Part shown: one piece after another, positions 15,940 through 24,834 of the stretch
Layout: the number at the start of each line of letters is the position of its first letter
How positions within the stretch are numbered: the first letter of the stretch is position 1
Assembly: GCA_009773515.1 (NCBI GenBank)
Contig: WSXX01000001.1
Location: 1 to 64,000, forward strand
DNA length: 64,000 nt
Direction of reading: 5' to 3'
From: Bacteroidota bacterium
Lineage (GTDB): Bacteria; Bacteroidota; Bacteroidia; Bacteroidales; Lentimicrobiaceae
Notes under the pieces: model-generated
Seen by the model: only the letters and a program-made list of their open reading frames with translations
The model's database searches: none
Told to the model about the DNA's origin: nothing
Translations under genes and position numbers: made by a program

Positions 15940-16818
15940 ATGAGCACAACTAAAAATGAAAAATTCACCCGCCCTATGTCGGGTTATGCAATGCTGGTAG
16001 TTGTACTGGCTTTGATTGCATTCTTTGTTTACAGTGTTGTAAACTACAATCACATTGTATGGCTGATGATTGTATCATCAACTGCACTTGCTGCCTCTTT
16101 TGTTCTTATGCCGGGTTTTCTGGTAATTAACCCCAACGAATCGAGCGTGTTGGTTTTGTTTGGCGACTACACCGGAACGGTGATGCAAAACGGTTTCTTT
16201 TGGGTAAATCCGTTTTATGTCAGAAAGAAAATCTCACTGAGAGCCCGAAACCTGAACAGCGAGCCCATTAAAGTCAACGACAAGATTGGCAATCCGGTTA
16301 TGATCGGCATAGTGCTGGTCTGGAAGGCCCGGGATACCTTTAAGGCGGCTTTTGAAGTTGACGATTACATTCATTATGTGGAAATTCAGAGCGAAGCCGC
16401 TATTCGTAAATTAGCAGGCCATTATCCTTACGACAATTTTGATGATGCCGAAGCTGAAATATCATTAAGAGCAGGTGGCGAAGAGGTGAACCATCAACTC
16501 GAAGCGGAGCTCTCAGAACGTCTTGAAAGGGCAGGCATTGAAGTAATTGAAGCACGCATCAGCTATCTGGCCTATTCCTCTGAGATTGCCGGAGCTATGT
16601 TGCGCAGACAACAGGCAACTGCTATCATTGCTGCTCGTAAAAAGATAGTTGAAGGTGCTGTGAGCATGGTTGAAATGGCCCTGGAGCAACTTTCAGTTAA
16701 AAAACTTGTTGATCTTGATGAGGACAAAAAAGCTGCAATGGTCAGTAACCTGATGGTTGTTCTTTGCTCAGACAAAGATGCCAGTCCGGTGATAAATACC
16801 GGCACATTGCATCAATAG
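15940..16818 (+). CDS. SPFH/band 7 domain membrane protein
   Basis: The 292-residue protein has two N-terminal membrane helices (about 14-34 and 38-60), then a band 7 domain from ESSVLVLFGDYTGTVMQNGFFWVNP to about residue 240, and a helical tail with RRQQATAIIAARKKIVEGAV. SPFH proteins form large ring or cage assemblies at membranes and organise proteases or lipid domains. No NfeD-like partner or FtsH subunit follows; instead the next two genes are a small unknown and an Arc-like protein. The ATG at 15940 is preferred to a TTG at 15916 that lies inside the promoter. Confidence 0.88.
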   Translation: MSTTKNEKFTRPMSGYAMLVVVLALIAFFVYSVVNYNHIVWLMIVSSTALAASFVLMPGFLVINPNESSVLVLFGDYTGTVMQNGFFWVNPFYVRKKISLRARNLNSEPIKVNDKIGNPVMIGIVLVWKARDTFKAAFEVDDYIHYVEIQSEAAIRKLAGHYPYDNFDDAEAEISLRAGGEEVNHQLEAELSERLERAGIEVIEARISYLAYSSEIAGAMLRRQQATAIIAARKKIVEGAVSMVEMALEQLSVKKLVDLDEDKKAAMVSNLMVVLCSDKDASPVINTGTLHQ

Positions 16819-16849
16819 AAATGTCAGATAAATCAGTAACCGCCTTAAT

Positions 16850-17353
16850 ATGAAAGCAATTCGTATAGATGCCAGAACAATTGTACTTTTTGATGGAGAA
16901 GTAGAAGTTAGTCGCTTGACTTTCCGAAACAGATTTTCATCGAAAGCCGAAATCACTGATGCAGAAAAACAAATGCTTTCAATTGAACCTGCAAATATCT
17001 GGCGCACTGTTTACGATGTAAAAAAAGGAGAGAAAACCATTCTCTCCTTTCACCGGAAATGGAATGGCAATTCACTGGTAAAAACATTTTTCGACACCAA
17101 TAACCAGGAATACACATTTAAACATCAAGGCTTTTTTAAAAGCAAATATCTTTTGCTTGACAAAGATCTCCGGGAAATGATTGAAGTGACACCGGAATTA
17201 AACTGGAGAAAGCTCAGATACAACTTTAATCTTGTTGTGAGTGACAGCATGAAACGCCGACCGGGACATCAGTTGCTGGTAATCCTGACGGTATATCTTT
17301 GCAAAGAGTTTATTTCGAGGCAGGCTTCCCATGGAGCTATTGCCGCTTCATAA
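16850..17353 (+). CDS. Unknown protein, possible LURP/Tubby-like fold
   Basis: This 167-residue soluble protein begins with strand-like KAIRIDARTIVLFDGEVEVSR, contains GEKTILSFHRKWNGNSLV and FKSKYLLLDKDLREMIEV, and ends with a hydrophobic helix (HQLLVILTVYLCKEFI). The alternating strands and the KYLLLDKD pattern recall LURP-one/scramblase-like beta barrels, but this is a weak resemblance only. It lies 31 bp after the SPFH gene and 59 bp before the Arc-like gene on the same strand, so it is probably in the same operon. Confidence 0.7.
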   Translation: MKAIRIDARTIVLFDGEVEVSRLTFRNRFSSKAEITDAEKQMLSIEPANIWRTVYDVKKGEKTILSFHRKWNGNSLVKTFFDTNNQEYTFKHQGFFKSKYLLLDKDLREMIEVTPELNWRKLRYNFNLVVSDSMKRRPGHQLLVILTVYLCKEFISRQASHGAIAAS

Positions 17354-17412
17354 ATCCGGGACAAAGCAGCAAGGCACATTGCTTGCGATTCCCGAATAAA
17401 AAACAAAAAACA

Positions 17413-17604
17413 ATGGCTCAGAAAAAACCATTTGCCTTACGTATTGATGCAGAATTACTCGAAGCCGTTGAAAAATGGGCTGCCGATGAATTCCGCAGCA
17501 CCAACGGGCAATTGGAGTGGATTATCAGCAAGGCATTGAAGGATGCAAAACGGCTGAAAGTTAATAAAACCCCCGATCAGGAACAGCAACGGGGAGAAGG
17601 GTAA
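17413..17604 (+). CDS. Arc-type ribbon-helix-helix DNA-binding protein
   Basis: The 63-residue protein carries an Arc-like ribbon-helix-helix: the strand KPFALRIDAELLEAVEKWA followed by DEFRSTNGQLEWIISKALKDAKR. Arc-type dimers bind DNA through the paired strands. The tail after residue 52 is polar. The ATG at 17413 is chosen; the frame continues upstream to a TTG at 17299 inside the preceding gene, but the domain begins right after the ATG. It is the third gene of the SPFH unit and could regulate it. No toxin gene is recognisable beside it. Confidence 0.82.
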   Translation: MAQKKPFALRIDAELLEAVEKWAADEFRSTNGQLEWIISKALKDAKRLKVNKTPDQEQQRGEG

Positions 17605-17719
17605 GTATCCCCATCAACTCATTCAATCAACAATTTAGTTGTTGCTGTGGATATAAATTTCAGATTAAGTTTTTTTCGATCTTTTAAAACTAAACCAGAT
17701 CATTTCAGGATAACCCACT

Positions 17720-18658
17720 TCACTTCTTGAACAACCTCCCCTGCCACGTATTTCTCTTTTCCAACTCAGCTTCAATCATAACTGCAACCTGATCGGCCCT
17801 AAGGCTTCCCCAGGGTTGGCTCATCAAAAAGCGAGGAGGAACTTCACCGGTAAATCGTTCAATTACAAAATCGGGATTCAGCCGTTCAATAAACGCAACA
17901 ATAAATTCCACATATTCATCAAGCGAAAACAGCGTAAAGAAATCCGGATTTTCCTCAAACTGCCGGGCCATCACAGTATCCTTTACAATCTGCAATTGAT
18001 GAAATTTAATGGTACTTAAAGGCAATTCCGACACAACCTCTGCCCTGCTGAGCATTTCTTCGCGGCTTTCGCCGGGAAGCCCGAAAATCAGGTGAATCCC
18101 TGCTTTAATTCCAAAAGATGCAGTTTTACGAATCATCGCCTCCGCCTGTTCAAAGGTGTGCCCGCGGTTGATCGCTGCCAATGTCATATTACTGGTCGAT
18201 TCCAGGCCATATTCAATTATAACGTAACACTCTTTGGAGAGTGAAGCAAAATACTGCAATTTTTCATCGTCCATACAATCGGTGCGGGTGCCAATTACCA
18301 GTCCGATAATATCAGGATGTTGCAATGCTTCATCGTAAATCTCTATTAAGTGACTGAGTGGTGCATAAGTATTTGAATAGGTCTGAAAATATGCCAGATA
18401 CTTCATAGCCCTTCTGTACCTCACTTTGTGAAATTCAATGCCTTCGTTTATCTGCTGTGTGATGGACTTCGATGGTTGACAATATGAAGGATTAAATGCA
18501 TCATTGTTACAATAAGTACAACCACCTAAGCCGGCAGTACCATCGCGGTTGGGGCAGGTAAAACCGGCATCAACAGATACTTTCTGCACCCTGCTGCCAA
18601 AAGTACGTTTGAAGTATTCGTTGTAGCTGTTGTAGCGTTTATTGCCGGCAAATTGCAT
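17720..18658 (-). CDS. yhcC: TIGR01212 family radical SAM protein (YhcC-like)
   Basis: This 312-residue protein belongs to the YhcC group of radical SAM enzymes. Its iron-sulfur cluster motif is the widely spaced CPNRDGTAGLGGCTYC, preceded by KVSVDAGFT. Further typical parts are the Gly-rich GTRTDC and the HLIFGLPGESREEM segments. The reaction is not firmly known for the family; it is related to tRNA-modifying Elp3-like radical SAM proteins. It stands alone, separated from the next gene by a terminator hairpin at 18701-18734. Confidence 0.9.
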   Translation of the reverse strand: MQFAGNKRYNSYNEYFKRTFGSRVQKVSVDAGFTCPNRDGTAGLGGCTYCNNDAFNPSYCQPSKSITQQINEGIEFHKVRYRRAMKYLAYFQTYSNTYAPLSHLIEIYDEALQHPDIIGLVIGTRTDCMDDEKLQYFASLSKECYVIIEYGLESTSNMTLAAINRGHTFEQAEAMIRKTASFGIKAGIHLIFGLPGESREEMLSRAEVVSELPLSTIKFHQLQIVKDTVMARQFEENPDFFTLFSLDEYVEFIVAFIERLNPDFVIERFTGEVPPRFLMSQPWGSLRADQVAVMIEAELEKRNTWQGRLFKK

Positions 18659-18700
18659 AGTGGAATTATTATAAATGGAAAGGCTTTGATGTAAAACTAC

Positions 18701-18734
18701 AAAATAAAAGCTGCCCTGGAGCAGCTCTTATTTT
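18701..18734 (-). terminator. Rho-independent terminator of the POT gene
   Basis: On the minus strand, GAGCTGCTC-type arms (AGCTGC and GCAGCT) flanked by A- and T-rich arms (AATAAGAG, TTTTATTTT) form a hairpin with a T-rich 3' side, 18 bp past the stop at 18752. Confidence 0.75.
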
Positions 18735-18751
18735 GTAGAAATTAAATGGTC

Positions 18752-20245
18752 TTATTTTGAAACTCTTTCAAGCCACTTAACCATGGCAAACATTGCACCC
18801 ATTGACAAGAGGCAAACGACAACAAAAGCAGTCCAGGTAATGGATATGGAGATGCTTTCGTACATCATAGCACCAAGGAATAAAGAGAAGTTTCCAATAG
18901 CTGTAGCTGCTAACCAGAATCCCTGCATAAGGCCCTGTAAATGTGCGGGTGCAACTTTAGAAACAAATGAAAGCCCCAGTGGAGAAATAAATAGTTCCGC
19001 CACAGTAAGTACAAAATAAACAGTAAATAACAACCATGGGGTCACACGTAATTCGTTTGGCAGACCACCCTGAGCAACTACATCACTATGTAAAGGCAAA
19101 CCTATAGAGCCAACGGCCATAATAACGAAAGCAAACCCGGCAATTCCCATACCAATTGCAATCTTTTTGGGAGTTGAAGGTTCTTTACCTCTTTTGGCCA
19201 TTGAGCCAAACAACAGAATGATCAGCGGGGTAAGAAACACAACAAGGAAAGGATTGATGGACTGGAATATTTCCACAGAAGGGAATATTCCACCTAGTAG
19301 CGTATAATCTTTGGCAAACATTGTAAGCGTTAATCCATTCTGATGGAATGAAAACCAGAAAAATATAACGACACCAAAAACAGCAAAAAGGGCTAAAATG
19401 CGCTGTTTTATCTCTTTGGCATCCTGCATGATCTCTTCTTTGGAAACAGCAGATTTAACTCGTTTGATTGGATTCGGGAGAATATTCTTAGTCAGTAAAA
19501 AGACAACCAGAGAAACAGCCATTGCAGCAACAGCAGTTAGAAAAGCATAATGAAAACCTGTATTGAATGCATCTAAGTATGCCACAGCAAAACTATCAAG
19601 ATTTGTAGGCATTATTCCATCAGATACAGCAGTAGCCAATTCGGTAAAACGTCCGTTAACAACATCCTCAGTCATTAATCCATCACGATATTGATGGCAA
19701 AGACCAGGTAAATCAGCGTTGTAAGAGAAACCCTGCATTTTAACAAAAGTGTTTCTCACCCATGTTGCCATAAATGGTGCAAACATTGCTCCTATATTTA
19801 TGAACATGTAAAAAATCTGAAATCCGGAATCACGTTTGCTACGGTATTGATCGTTATCATACATCTGACCAACCAAAGCCTGCAAATTACCTTTGAACAA
19901 ACCATTACCAAAAGCGATTACCAGTAAGGCTGCAAGCGCAATGTATTTGGTGGTAATAAGGGCAGGCATTGCCAGAAAGGTATAACCAGCACCCATAATA
20001 AGAAGACCGGCAATGATAGTTCCTTTGTAGTTTCGTAACCTGTCGGCAATAAAACCACCGGCTACAGCCAAAACATAGATGGCACCGTAAAAGATTGAGT
20101 AAAATTTTCCTGCTTCCGTACCCGAAATATTAAATTTCGACATCATAAACAACACAAGTATAGCCATCATGGTGTAGAAACCAAACCGCTCTCCCATGTT
20201 TGCTATTGCAGCCGCAAGCAGCCCTTTTGGATGATTTTTGAACAT
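18752..20245 (-). CDS. POT-family (PTR2) proton-coupled transporter
   Basis: This 497-residue MFS transporter has about 12-14 membrane helices and fits the proton-dependent oligopeptide transporter group: NMGERFGFYTM in helix 1, GGFIADRLRNYKGT after helix 2, and the PTR2-type FYMFINIGAMFAPF segment in the middle. It would import di- and tripeptides with protons across the inner membrane. The usual ExxERF motif reads NMGERF here, so the first Glu is missing. A TAnnTTTG element lies 52 bp upstream. Substrate other than peptide is possible. Confidence 0.88.
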   Translation of the reverse strand: MFKNHPKGLLAAAIANMGERFGFYTMMAILVLFMMSKFNISGTEAGKFYSIFYGAIYVLAVAGGFIADRLRNYKGTIIAGLLIMGAGYTFLAMPALITTKYIALAALLVIAFGNGLFKGNLQALVGQMYDNDQYRSKRDSGFQIFYMFINIGAMFAPFMATWVRNTFVKMQGFSYNADLPGLCHQYRDGLMTEDVVNGRFTELATAVSDGIMPTNLDSFAVAYLDAFNTGFHYAFLTAVAAMAVSLVVFLLTKNILPNPIKRVKSAVSKEEIMQDAKEIKQRILALFAVFGVVIFFWFSFHQNGLTLTMFAKDYTLLGGIFPSVEIFQSINPFLVVFLTPLIILLFGSMAKRGKEPSTPKKIAIGMGIAGFAFVIMAVGSIGLPLHSDVVAQGGLPNELRVTPWLLFTVYFVLTVAELFISPLGLSFVSKVAPAHLQGLMQGFWLAATAIGNFSLFLGAMMYESISISITWTAFVVVCLLSMGAMFAMVKWLERVSK

Positions 20246-20296
20246 TTAATTAAGTGTTAGTGGTTAATATTAATTTTTCTGTCAAATTTCCCGAAG

Positions 20297-20304
20297 CAAA
20301 AATA
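20297..20304 (-). promoter_or_regulatory. -7 promoter element for the POT gene
   Basis: TATTTTTG on the minus strand, 51 bp before the ATG at 20245. Confidence 0.5.
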
Positions 20305-20366
20305 ACCAAAAATCTGAGTTTACAAAGTCAGATTCCATCAGTTAGGTACGATTGTTAAGAAATAAT

Positions 20367-22484
20367 TCAAAACCGCAATCTGAGCTGCACTTTTATCTCT
20401 GATTTTTGATTGCCGTCTATCTCATCCAAACCTGATCCTATCTTTTGTTTATTCGCATATTGAGTGAGTGCATACCTTACCCAAAGATCAAGCCTGCGGC
20501 CAAAGGAATATTTTCCCATCAGGTAGAATCTGCTTCCTTTATAGTAATACGATGGGATGGAAAATGCATAAAGCACATCGCTTTCGTAGGCATATAGGCG
20601 TTCATTGTAGCTATCTGTATCAAACAGCGCATATCTTGCGTTCAACAGCCAGGGTTTTTCCGGATCATTATAAATAATATCCTGATAAATCAGGAAACCG
20701 GTTCTGTTTTCAAATCCCGGCATAGACCACCATGTTGTTTCTATACGGCTTTTCAGCGTAATATCCTCCGTTGGCTTAAAACTGAGGTGAACACGTGCAT
20801 TTTGTCTGGTTTCAGGCTCAGGGAAGTCGGTATATCCTGTGCCTCCTGAAGGATTTAGCTGCTTTTGCTGATACCGGTATCTGAATTGTACTTCTGCTCT
20901 TCGGTTGGGATTCCAGGTCAATTGAGAAAGATATTCACTTCCCCGCGATGGGGAATCAACCCTGAAACGAAGCCATGAAAACCTGAAATGATCGGCATAA
21001 GCAGAAAAACTCCACTTGCGGTGCAGCTGAGTGAATATACCTATATATAAACCCTTTTCATTTGCATTGCGACTACCTTCAGCAAATGCATTGCTGAAAA
21101 AACTCTGATAATCTTTACCATAGTTCCGGTAAACTGCTGAAATGGCTACGTGCGGATCAGGTGTTGCTGTCGCTCCCAGAAGCATGGCCTTTCCTCCGTT
21201 ATCGCTGCCTGATACTTCACCAAAAAATGTGAGTGAGCGAAGTATTGCTGCAAAATCCATCCCATAATTTGTTAGTTCTTTTCCCCGGAAGTCAAATTGA
21301 TTATAAAGATAATCCTGACGGGTTAATTCTGCTCCAAGCTTTGTATGGTAAGCGGTTGCTCCTAACCTGAACATTTTAACCCTGGTTTGAATGTTGCCGC
21401 CATAAACCGTTTGCTCAATGGCATTTTTACCCGAAAGTTCATTGGGCGTGCGATGGTAACCGGTTTCCTGCAATGAACTTATAAACAAGGATTCTGCATT
21501 CAATGAATCGCTTCCGCCAATGTTGGCATCCACTTTTTTGTCAGAATAAAAAAGTGTTAAATCGGTACCACGGAATGGGGTAATGGTTGCCGCAGCACCA
21601 CGCATAAAGAGGTTTTCATTTGCTCCGGTATTTGGTTTGACTGGCTGGGCTATACGGCGGTTTGTGATTGCGCCGGGTGATTTTCCAAATGCCAGACTGC
21701 TGTACATGGTAAGCCCCTGACCGAATGCCAGATGATAATCTCCTAAAGCAAGATGTTTAAGGAATTTGTTGCCGGTATAATAAAAATGAGCTGAATAAAA
21801 ATCGAAACCTTTTTTCAGGGAATCAGGGCCGCGAAGAAATATTTCACCCGGATCCTTTTCCATAGTAATTCCAAACCTTACGCGGTTATAGAAACTGTAT
21901 CCATATCGTACATAAAGCCTTTCCGGCCCACCGAGATATCTTGAGTTTGGCTTAACGGCCAATGCGGAATCTGAAATAGGTGAAAATCCGGCTTGCTCCT
22001 GCAAAACTTGCTGGTAACGCGTGATTATCTGATGACGACCATACTTTGAAAGATTCTTCAGATTGATTTTTGCTCCTTCAGGCTGAAGTTCAAAAGTTAT
22101 AAATGGTGAGATGGCAATGGCCAGCGTAGAATCAAACCCTTCAATCATGCCCAGTTCGTAGATACTGGTCAGTTGTCCGTACTTCTGAACATAGGCTGTA
22201 AGGTTATTTATTTGAAGATCATTAAGTTGAAGTTGCCGCAGTTCCCGCTCTGATGCGCTGTTAAGGTTAATCGGATTTGAAATATACTGCAGCAATTCAT
22301 CCACCATTTCAGAGAAATCGATATCTGCATCAGCCTGTCCGCCAAGCTGTTCAATTTTTTCTTCGAGCTGACCGGCATTTATACTTTCAGGTTTGACAGG
22401 TTCCTGCGCACTCAGCTCCAACGCAACAAGCAGCACCGGAAGAATAAGAAATGATCGGAGTAAAAACTTCATCATCATAGTCAT
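20367..22484 (-). CDS. Outer-membrane barrel protein with N-terminal helix-hairpin-helix domain
   Basis: The 705-residue protein has a signal peptide (FLLRSFLILPVLLVALELSA), then paired ComEA/GspK-like helix-hairpin-helix units at about residues 55-125 (NPINLNSASERELRQLQL, YGQLTSIYELGMIEGFD). The rest, about 150-705, is rich in alternating aromatic and polar residues and ends LRLRF, as outer-membrane barrels do. The HhH part would lie in the periplasm. Its start overlaps the stop of the PorV-like gene as ATGA. Several ATGs in a row (MTMMMK) leave the exact start open. Conserved in the phylum; role unknown. Confidence 0.78.
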   Translation of the reverse strand: MTMMMKFLLRSFLILPVLLVALELSAQEPVKPESINAGQLEEKIEQLGGQADADIDFSEMVDELLQYISNPINLNSASERELRQLQLNDLQINNLTAYVQKYGQLTSIYELGMIEGFDSTLAIAISPFITFELQPEGAKINLKNLSKYGRHQIITRYQQVLQEQAGFSPISDSALAVKPNSRYLGGPERLYVRYGYSFYNRVRFGITMEKDPGEIFLRGPDSLKKGFDFYSAHFYYTGNKFLKHLALGDYHLAFGQGLTMYSSLAFGKSPGAITNRRIAQPVKPNTGANENLFMRGAAATITPFRGTDLTLFYSDKKVDANIGGSDSLNAESLFISSLQETGYHRTPNELSGKNAIEQTVYGGNIQTRVKMFRLGATAYHTKLGAELTRQDYLYNQFDFRGKELTNYGMDFAAILRSLTFFGEVSGSDNGGKAMLLGATATPDPHVAISAVYRNYGKDYQSFFSNAFAEGSRNANEKGLYIGIFTQLHRKWSFSAYADHFRFSWLRFRVDSPSRGSEYLSQLTWNPNRRAEVQFRYRYQQKQLNPSGGTGYTDFPEPETRQNARVHLSFKPTEDITLKSRIETTWWSMPGFENRTGFLIYQDIIYNDPEKPWLLNARYALFDTDSYNERLYAYESDVLYAFSIPSYYYKGSRFYLMGKYSFGRRLDLWVRYALTQYANKQKIGSGLDEIDGNQKSEIKVQLRLRF

Positions 22485-23305
22485 CAGAACTTATAATTTA
22501 ATGAAGCCTGTGGCGAAAATCCTAAAACGTAATGATATGATGCACTGATATCAATGATGAAATCGCCGGCGAAGATCCCAACACCAAAAGAATTGGAAGA
22601 CGGATTCGTTGAAACTCCACCCCTGAGGTGTAACTGAGGAATAAGTTTGTATTCAATGCCTGCTTTTATGTTTGCAGTATGGTCGATATTTTTTTCTGTT
22701 TCTGCGGTAAGCAGAAACTTATCGGTGATTTCGTATGCCGCACCCAACCTGAAGATTACCGGAGCCCGCTCATCATTAAACTCTGATAACTTTGCCCTTA
22801 CCGGATTGTAAATATGCGCACCGATTGCCAGTTCAGGTGTAATATTGGCAAGCACTCCGGCTTCAAATGTTATAAAATTACGGTTGCCGTAACTTTCGGC
22901 AATACGGGCCATATTGTAATCGAGTTGCACTCCAAAAGCTATGTATTTGCCAAAAGCTTTTGCAAAAGCAAGTCCTATCTTGCTTTCATTATAAGCATCG
23001 TATCCGAAATGGGAGAAACTTAATGCCAAAGTCCCTTGATTCAGTGGTAGTGCAAATGCCCCGGCTTTGTATCCTAATTCTTTTAATAAAAACCTGTTCT
23101 CATAATATACTCCGGCAGTTGCATCTGTAAGTCGGGCTAAACCAGCCTGATTATTGAAAGCCGACCAAACATCAATCAACGCAACCGATGAAGTTCCCAT
23201 TGCCGCTGAACGTGCACCCGATGGTCGGTTATCGCCACCTGCCGAAGCATTGAAAGTAAAAGAGAGGAACAGAAAAAAAATAAAAACAGGGTAAGGTTTG
23301 TTCAT
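22484..23305 (-). CDS. PorV/PorQ-like outer-membrane protein
   Basis: This 273-residue protein has a signal peptide ending near FNASA, then the PorV/PorQ hallmark GARSAAMGTSSVALIDVWSAFNNQAGLA (shown as GARSAAMG and NNQAGLA), a FadL-like N-terminal feature, and a beta-barrel with a C-terminal Phe (SLNYKF). PorV shuttles cargo in type IX secretion, but this copy is shorter than typical PorV (about 380) and is paired with the HhH barrel gene instead of other por genes, so it is better called PorV-like. Translation of the two is coupled by a 1-base stop/start overlap. Confidence 0.78.
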   Translation of the reverse strand: MNKPYPVFIFFLFLSFTFNASAGGDNRPSGARSAAMGTSSVALIDVWSAFNNQAGLARLTDATAGVYYENRFLLKELGYKAGAFALPLNQGTLALSFSHFGYDAYNESKIGLAFAKAFGKYIAFGVQLDYNMARIAESYGNRNFITFEAGVLANITPELAIGAHIYNPVRAKLSEFNDERAPVIFRLGAAYEITDKFLLTAETEKNIDHTANIKAGIEYKLIPQLHLRGGVSTNPSSNSFGVGIFAGDFIIDISASYHYVLGFSPQASLNYKF

Positions 23306-23343
23306 TTTTTTAAAAACTTATGGTAAAAAAGCGATCTAAAATA

Positions 23344-23351
23344 TAACTTTG
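23344..23351 (+). promoter_or_regulatory. -7 promoter element for the DUF2461 gene
   Basis: TAACTTTG matches TAnnTTTG. It would give a leader of about 140 nt, long for this window, including CCTGCG (23353) and CGCAGG (23418) that could pair. Confidence 0.4.
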
Positions 23352-23500
23352 CCTGCGGATTTTAAGGAAGTTTGTTTCCTTTGTTTCCCGAGGTAAATAT
23401 AGCGGTTTCTGACTTACGCAGGAAACGGGATGATAATTAAATCCTGACCGGAATGATCAATTTATACTTTTTAACTGTTAATCAAAAAAATGAAAATCAA

Positions 23501-24157
23501 ATGAAAGAAATCCTGAATTTCCTTGAATTGCTGAGCAGCAATAACAACAGAGAATGGTTTGAGGCCAACAAGCCATTGTATCAGCAAGCAAAAGCAAAGT
23601 ATGAAACTCTGATTACCAATACAATAACAGGCATCAGCGAATTCGACAGTTCAATCGGCCATCCGCTAGCCAAAGATTGTTTGTTCAGAATTTTCAGGGA
23701 TGTTCGCTTTTCAAAAGACAAAGCACCATACAAAACCAACTTTGGAGCATTCATTGCAAACGGAGGTAGAAAAAGCCCGATGTCAGGATACTATATTCAC
23801 CTGGAGCCGGGAAAATCATTTATTGGTGGTGGTATTTATATGCCTCAGCCCGATGTGCTGAAACAATTAAGGCAGGAAGTTTATTTCAATGCGCCTGAAC
23901 TTCGTTCCATTTTATCAGAGAAAAAATTTAAGAGCACTTTCGGTCCACTTGGTGATTGGGATAAACTGAAACGCCCTCCAAAAGATTTCCCTGCTGACTT
24001 CGAACACATTGATCTGCTGATGTATAAAAGCTATGCAGTAGGTCACAACCTGAAAGATGAAGAAGTTTTAAAGGACAGTTTCCCTGAAAAAATACTGGAA
24101 GTCTGTAAAACCATGAAACCTTTGAATGATTTCCTGAATCGGGCTGCCGGAGAATAA
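23501..24157 (+). CDS. DUF2461 (TIGR02453) family protein
   Basis: The 218-residue protein matches the TIGR02453/DUF2461 family: ILNFLELLSSNNNREWFEANK at the start, IFRDVRFSKDKAPYKTNFGA in the middle, and SGYYIHLEPGKSFIGGGIYMP, all family hallmarks. Members are widespread in bacteria and some eukaryotes with no settled function. The ATG at 23501 is used because the domain starts at once; an in-frame ATG at 23453 would add 16 residues without similarity. A terminator follows. Confidence 0.88.
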   Translation: MKEILNFLELLSSNNNREWFEANKPLYQQAKAKYETLITNTITGISEFDSSIGHPLAKDCLFRIFRDVRFSKDKAPYKTNFGAFIANGGRKSPMSGYYIHLEPGKSFIGGGIYMPQPDVLKQLRQEVYFNAPELRSILSEKKFKSTFGPLGDWDKLKRPPKDFPADFEHIDLLMYKSYAVGHNLKDEEVLKDSFPEKILEVCKTMKPLNDFLNRAAGE

Positions 24158-24214
24158 AAATCCTTGATTTCAGGGACATGCTGGTTCGGAAATGATCTGA
24201 TCAGCATAAAAATA

Positions 24215-24253
24215 AAAAACAGCCAAGAGTTACTCACGCTCTTTGCTGTTTTA
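24215..24253 (+). terminator. Terminator hairpin after DUF2461 gene
   Basis: AAAACAGCCAAGAG and CTCTTTGCTGTTTT pair around TTACTCACG, ending in T-rich sequence. It is 58 bp past the stop. Confidence 0.7.
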
Positions 24254-24384
24254 GGATTCTTGTTTAGCTTAATGTGTGTTAAAGATACAATCAAATGGTA
24301 CTAATTGTTTTAGCACCCCCAAATTTTAAGCTAAATTTAATCTGATGATTTTTCAGGACCGCTCTCAACATTGCAATGAATGAT

Positions 24385-24392
24385 TATGTTTG
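24385..24392 (+). promoter_or_regulatory. -7 promoter element for ybaN
   Basis: TATGTTTG matches TAnnTTTG, 17 bp before the ATG at 24410. Confidence 0.5.
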
Positions 24393-24409
24393 TAAATTAA
24401 AAACTCACT

Positions 24410-24814
24410 ATGCCAGATAAAATAACCCCAAGCCAAAGTCCTAAGAATCCGATAATCAGAGGCTTGCTCATCTTAGGGGGATCTGTTTCTACCTTTCTTG
24501 GCATTGCCGGAATTTTTCTGCCCCTCCTGCCCACCACCCCATTTCTGTTGCTCGCTTCCTGGTGTTTCGTAAGATCATCGGACAAACTTCATTATAAACT
24601 AATGAACAACAAATACTTAGGTCCGTTTATAAAAAATTATAAAGAAAAAAAAGGAATTACCTTAAGAAACAAAATCTACAGTCTGGCATTTCTTTATATA
24701 ACATTAACCATCTCCTTTATTTTTTCCCCTCCTTACTGGTATATCTGGCTTATGCTTTCATCAATCGCCATAGGAGTAACCTGGCACATTGCCCGTTTTA
24801 AAACGCTGAAATAG
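24410..24814 (+). CDS. ybaN: YbaN (DUF454) family membrane protein
   Basis: This 134-residue inner-membrane protein has the DUF454 pattern GIAGIFLPLLPTTPFLLLASWCFVRSS in its first half, then HYKLMNNKYLGPFIKNYKEKKGI and two more hydrophobic helices. YbaN proteins have no known biochemical role. The gene is monocistronic, with a TAnnTTTG element 17 bp upstream and a clear terminator 20 bp downstream. Confidence 0.88.
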   Translation: MPDKITPSQSPKNPIIRGLLILGGSVSTFLGIAGIFLPLLPTTPFLLLASWCFVRSSDKLHYKLMNNKYLGPFIKNYKEKKGITLRNKIYSLAFLYITLTISFIFSPPYWYIWLMLSSIAIGVTWHIARFKTLK

Positions 24815-24834
24815 CATAGTGGTGAATAAAAAGA

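Noticed and set aside
16850-17604. Toxin-antitoxin module formed by the Arc-like gene and the gene before it
   Set aside because: The upstream 167-residue protein shows no toxin motif, and the unit starts with an SPFH gene, so the evidence does not support a TA call.
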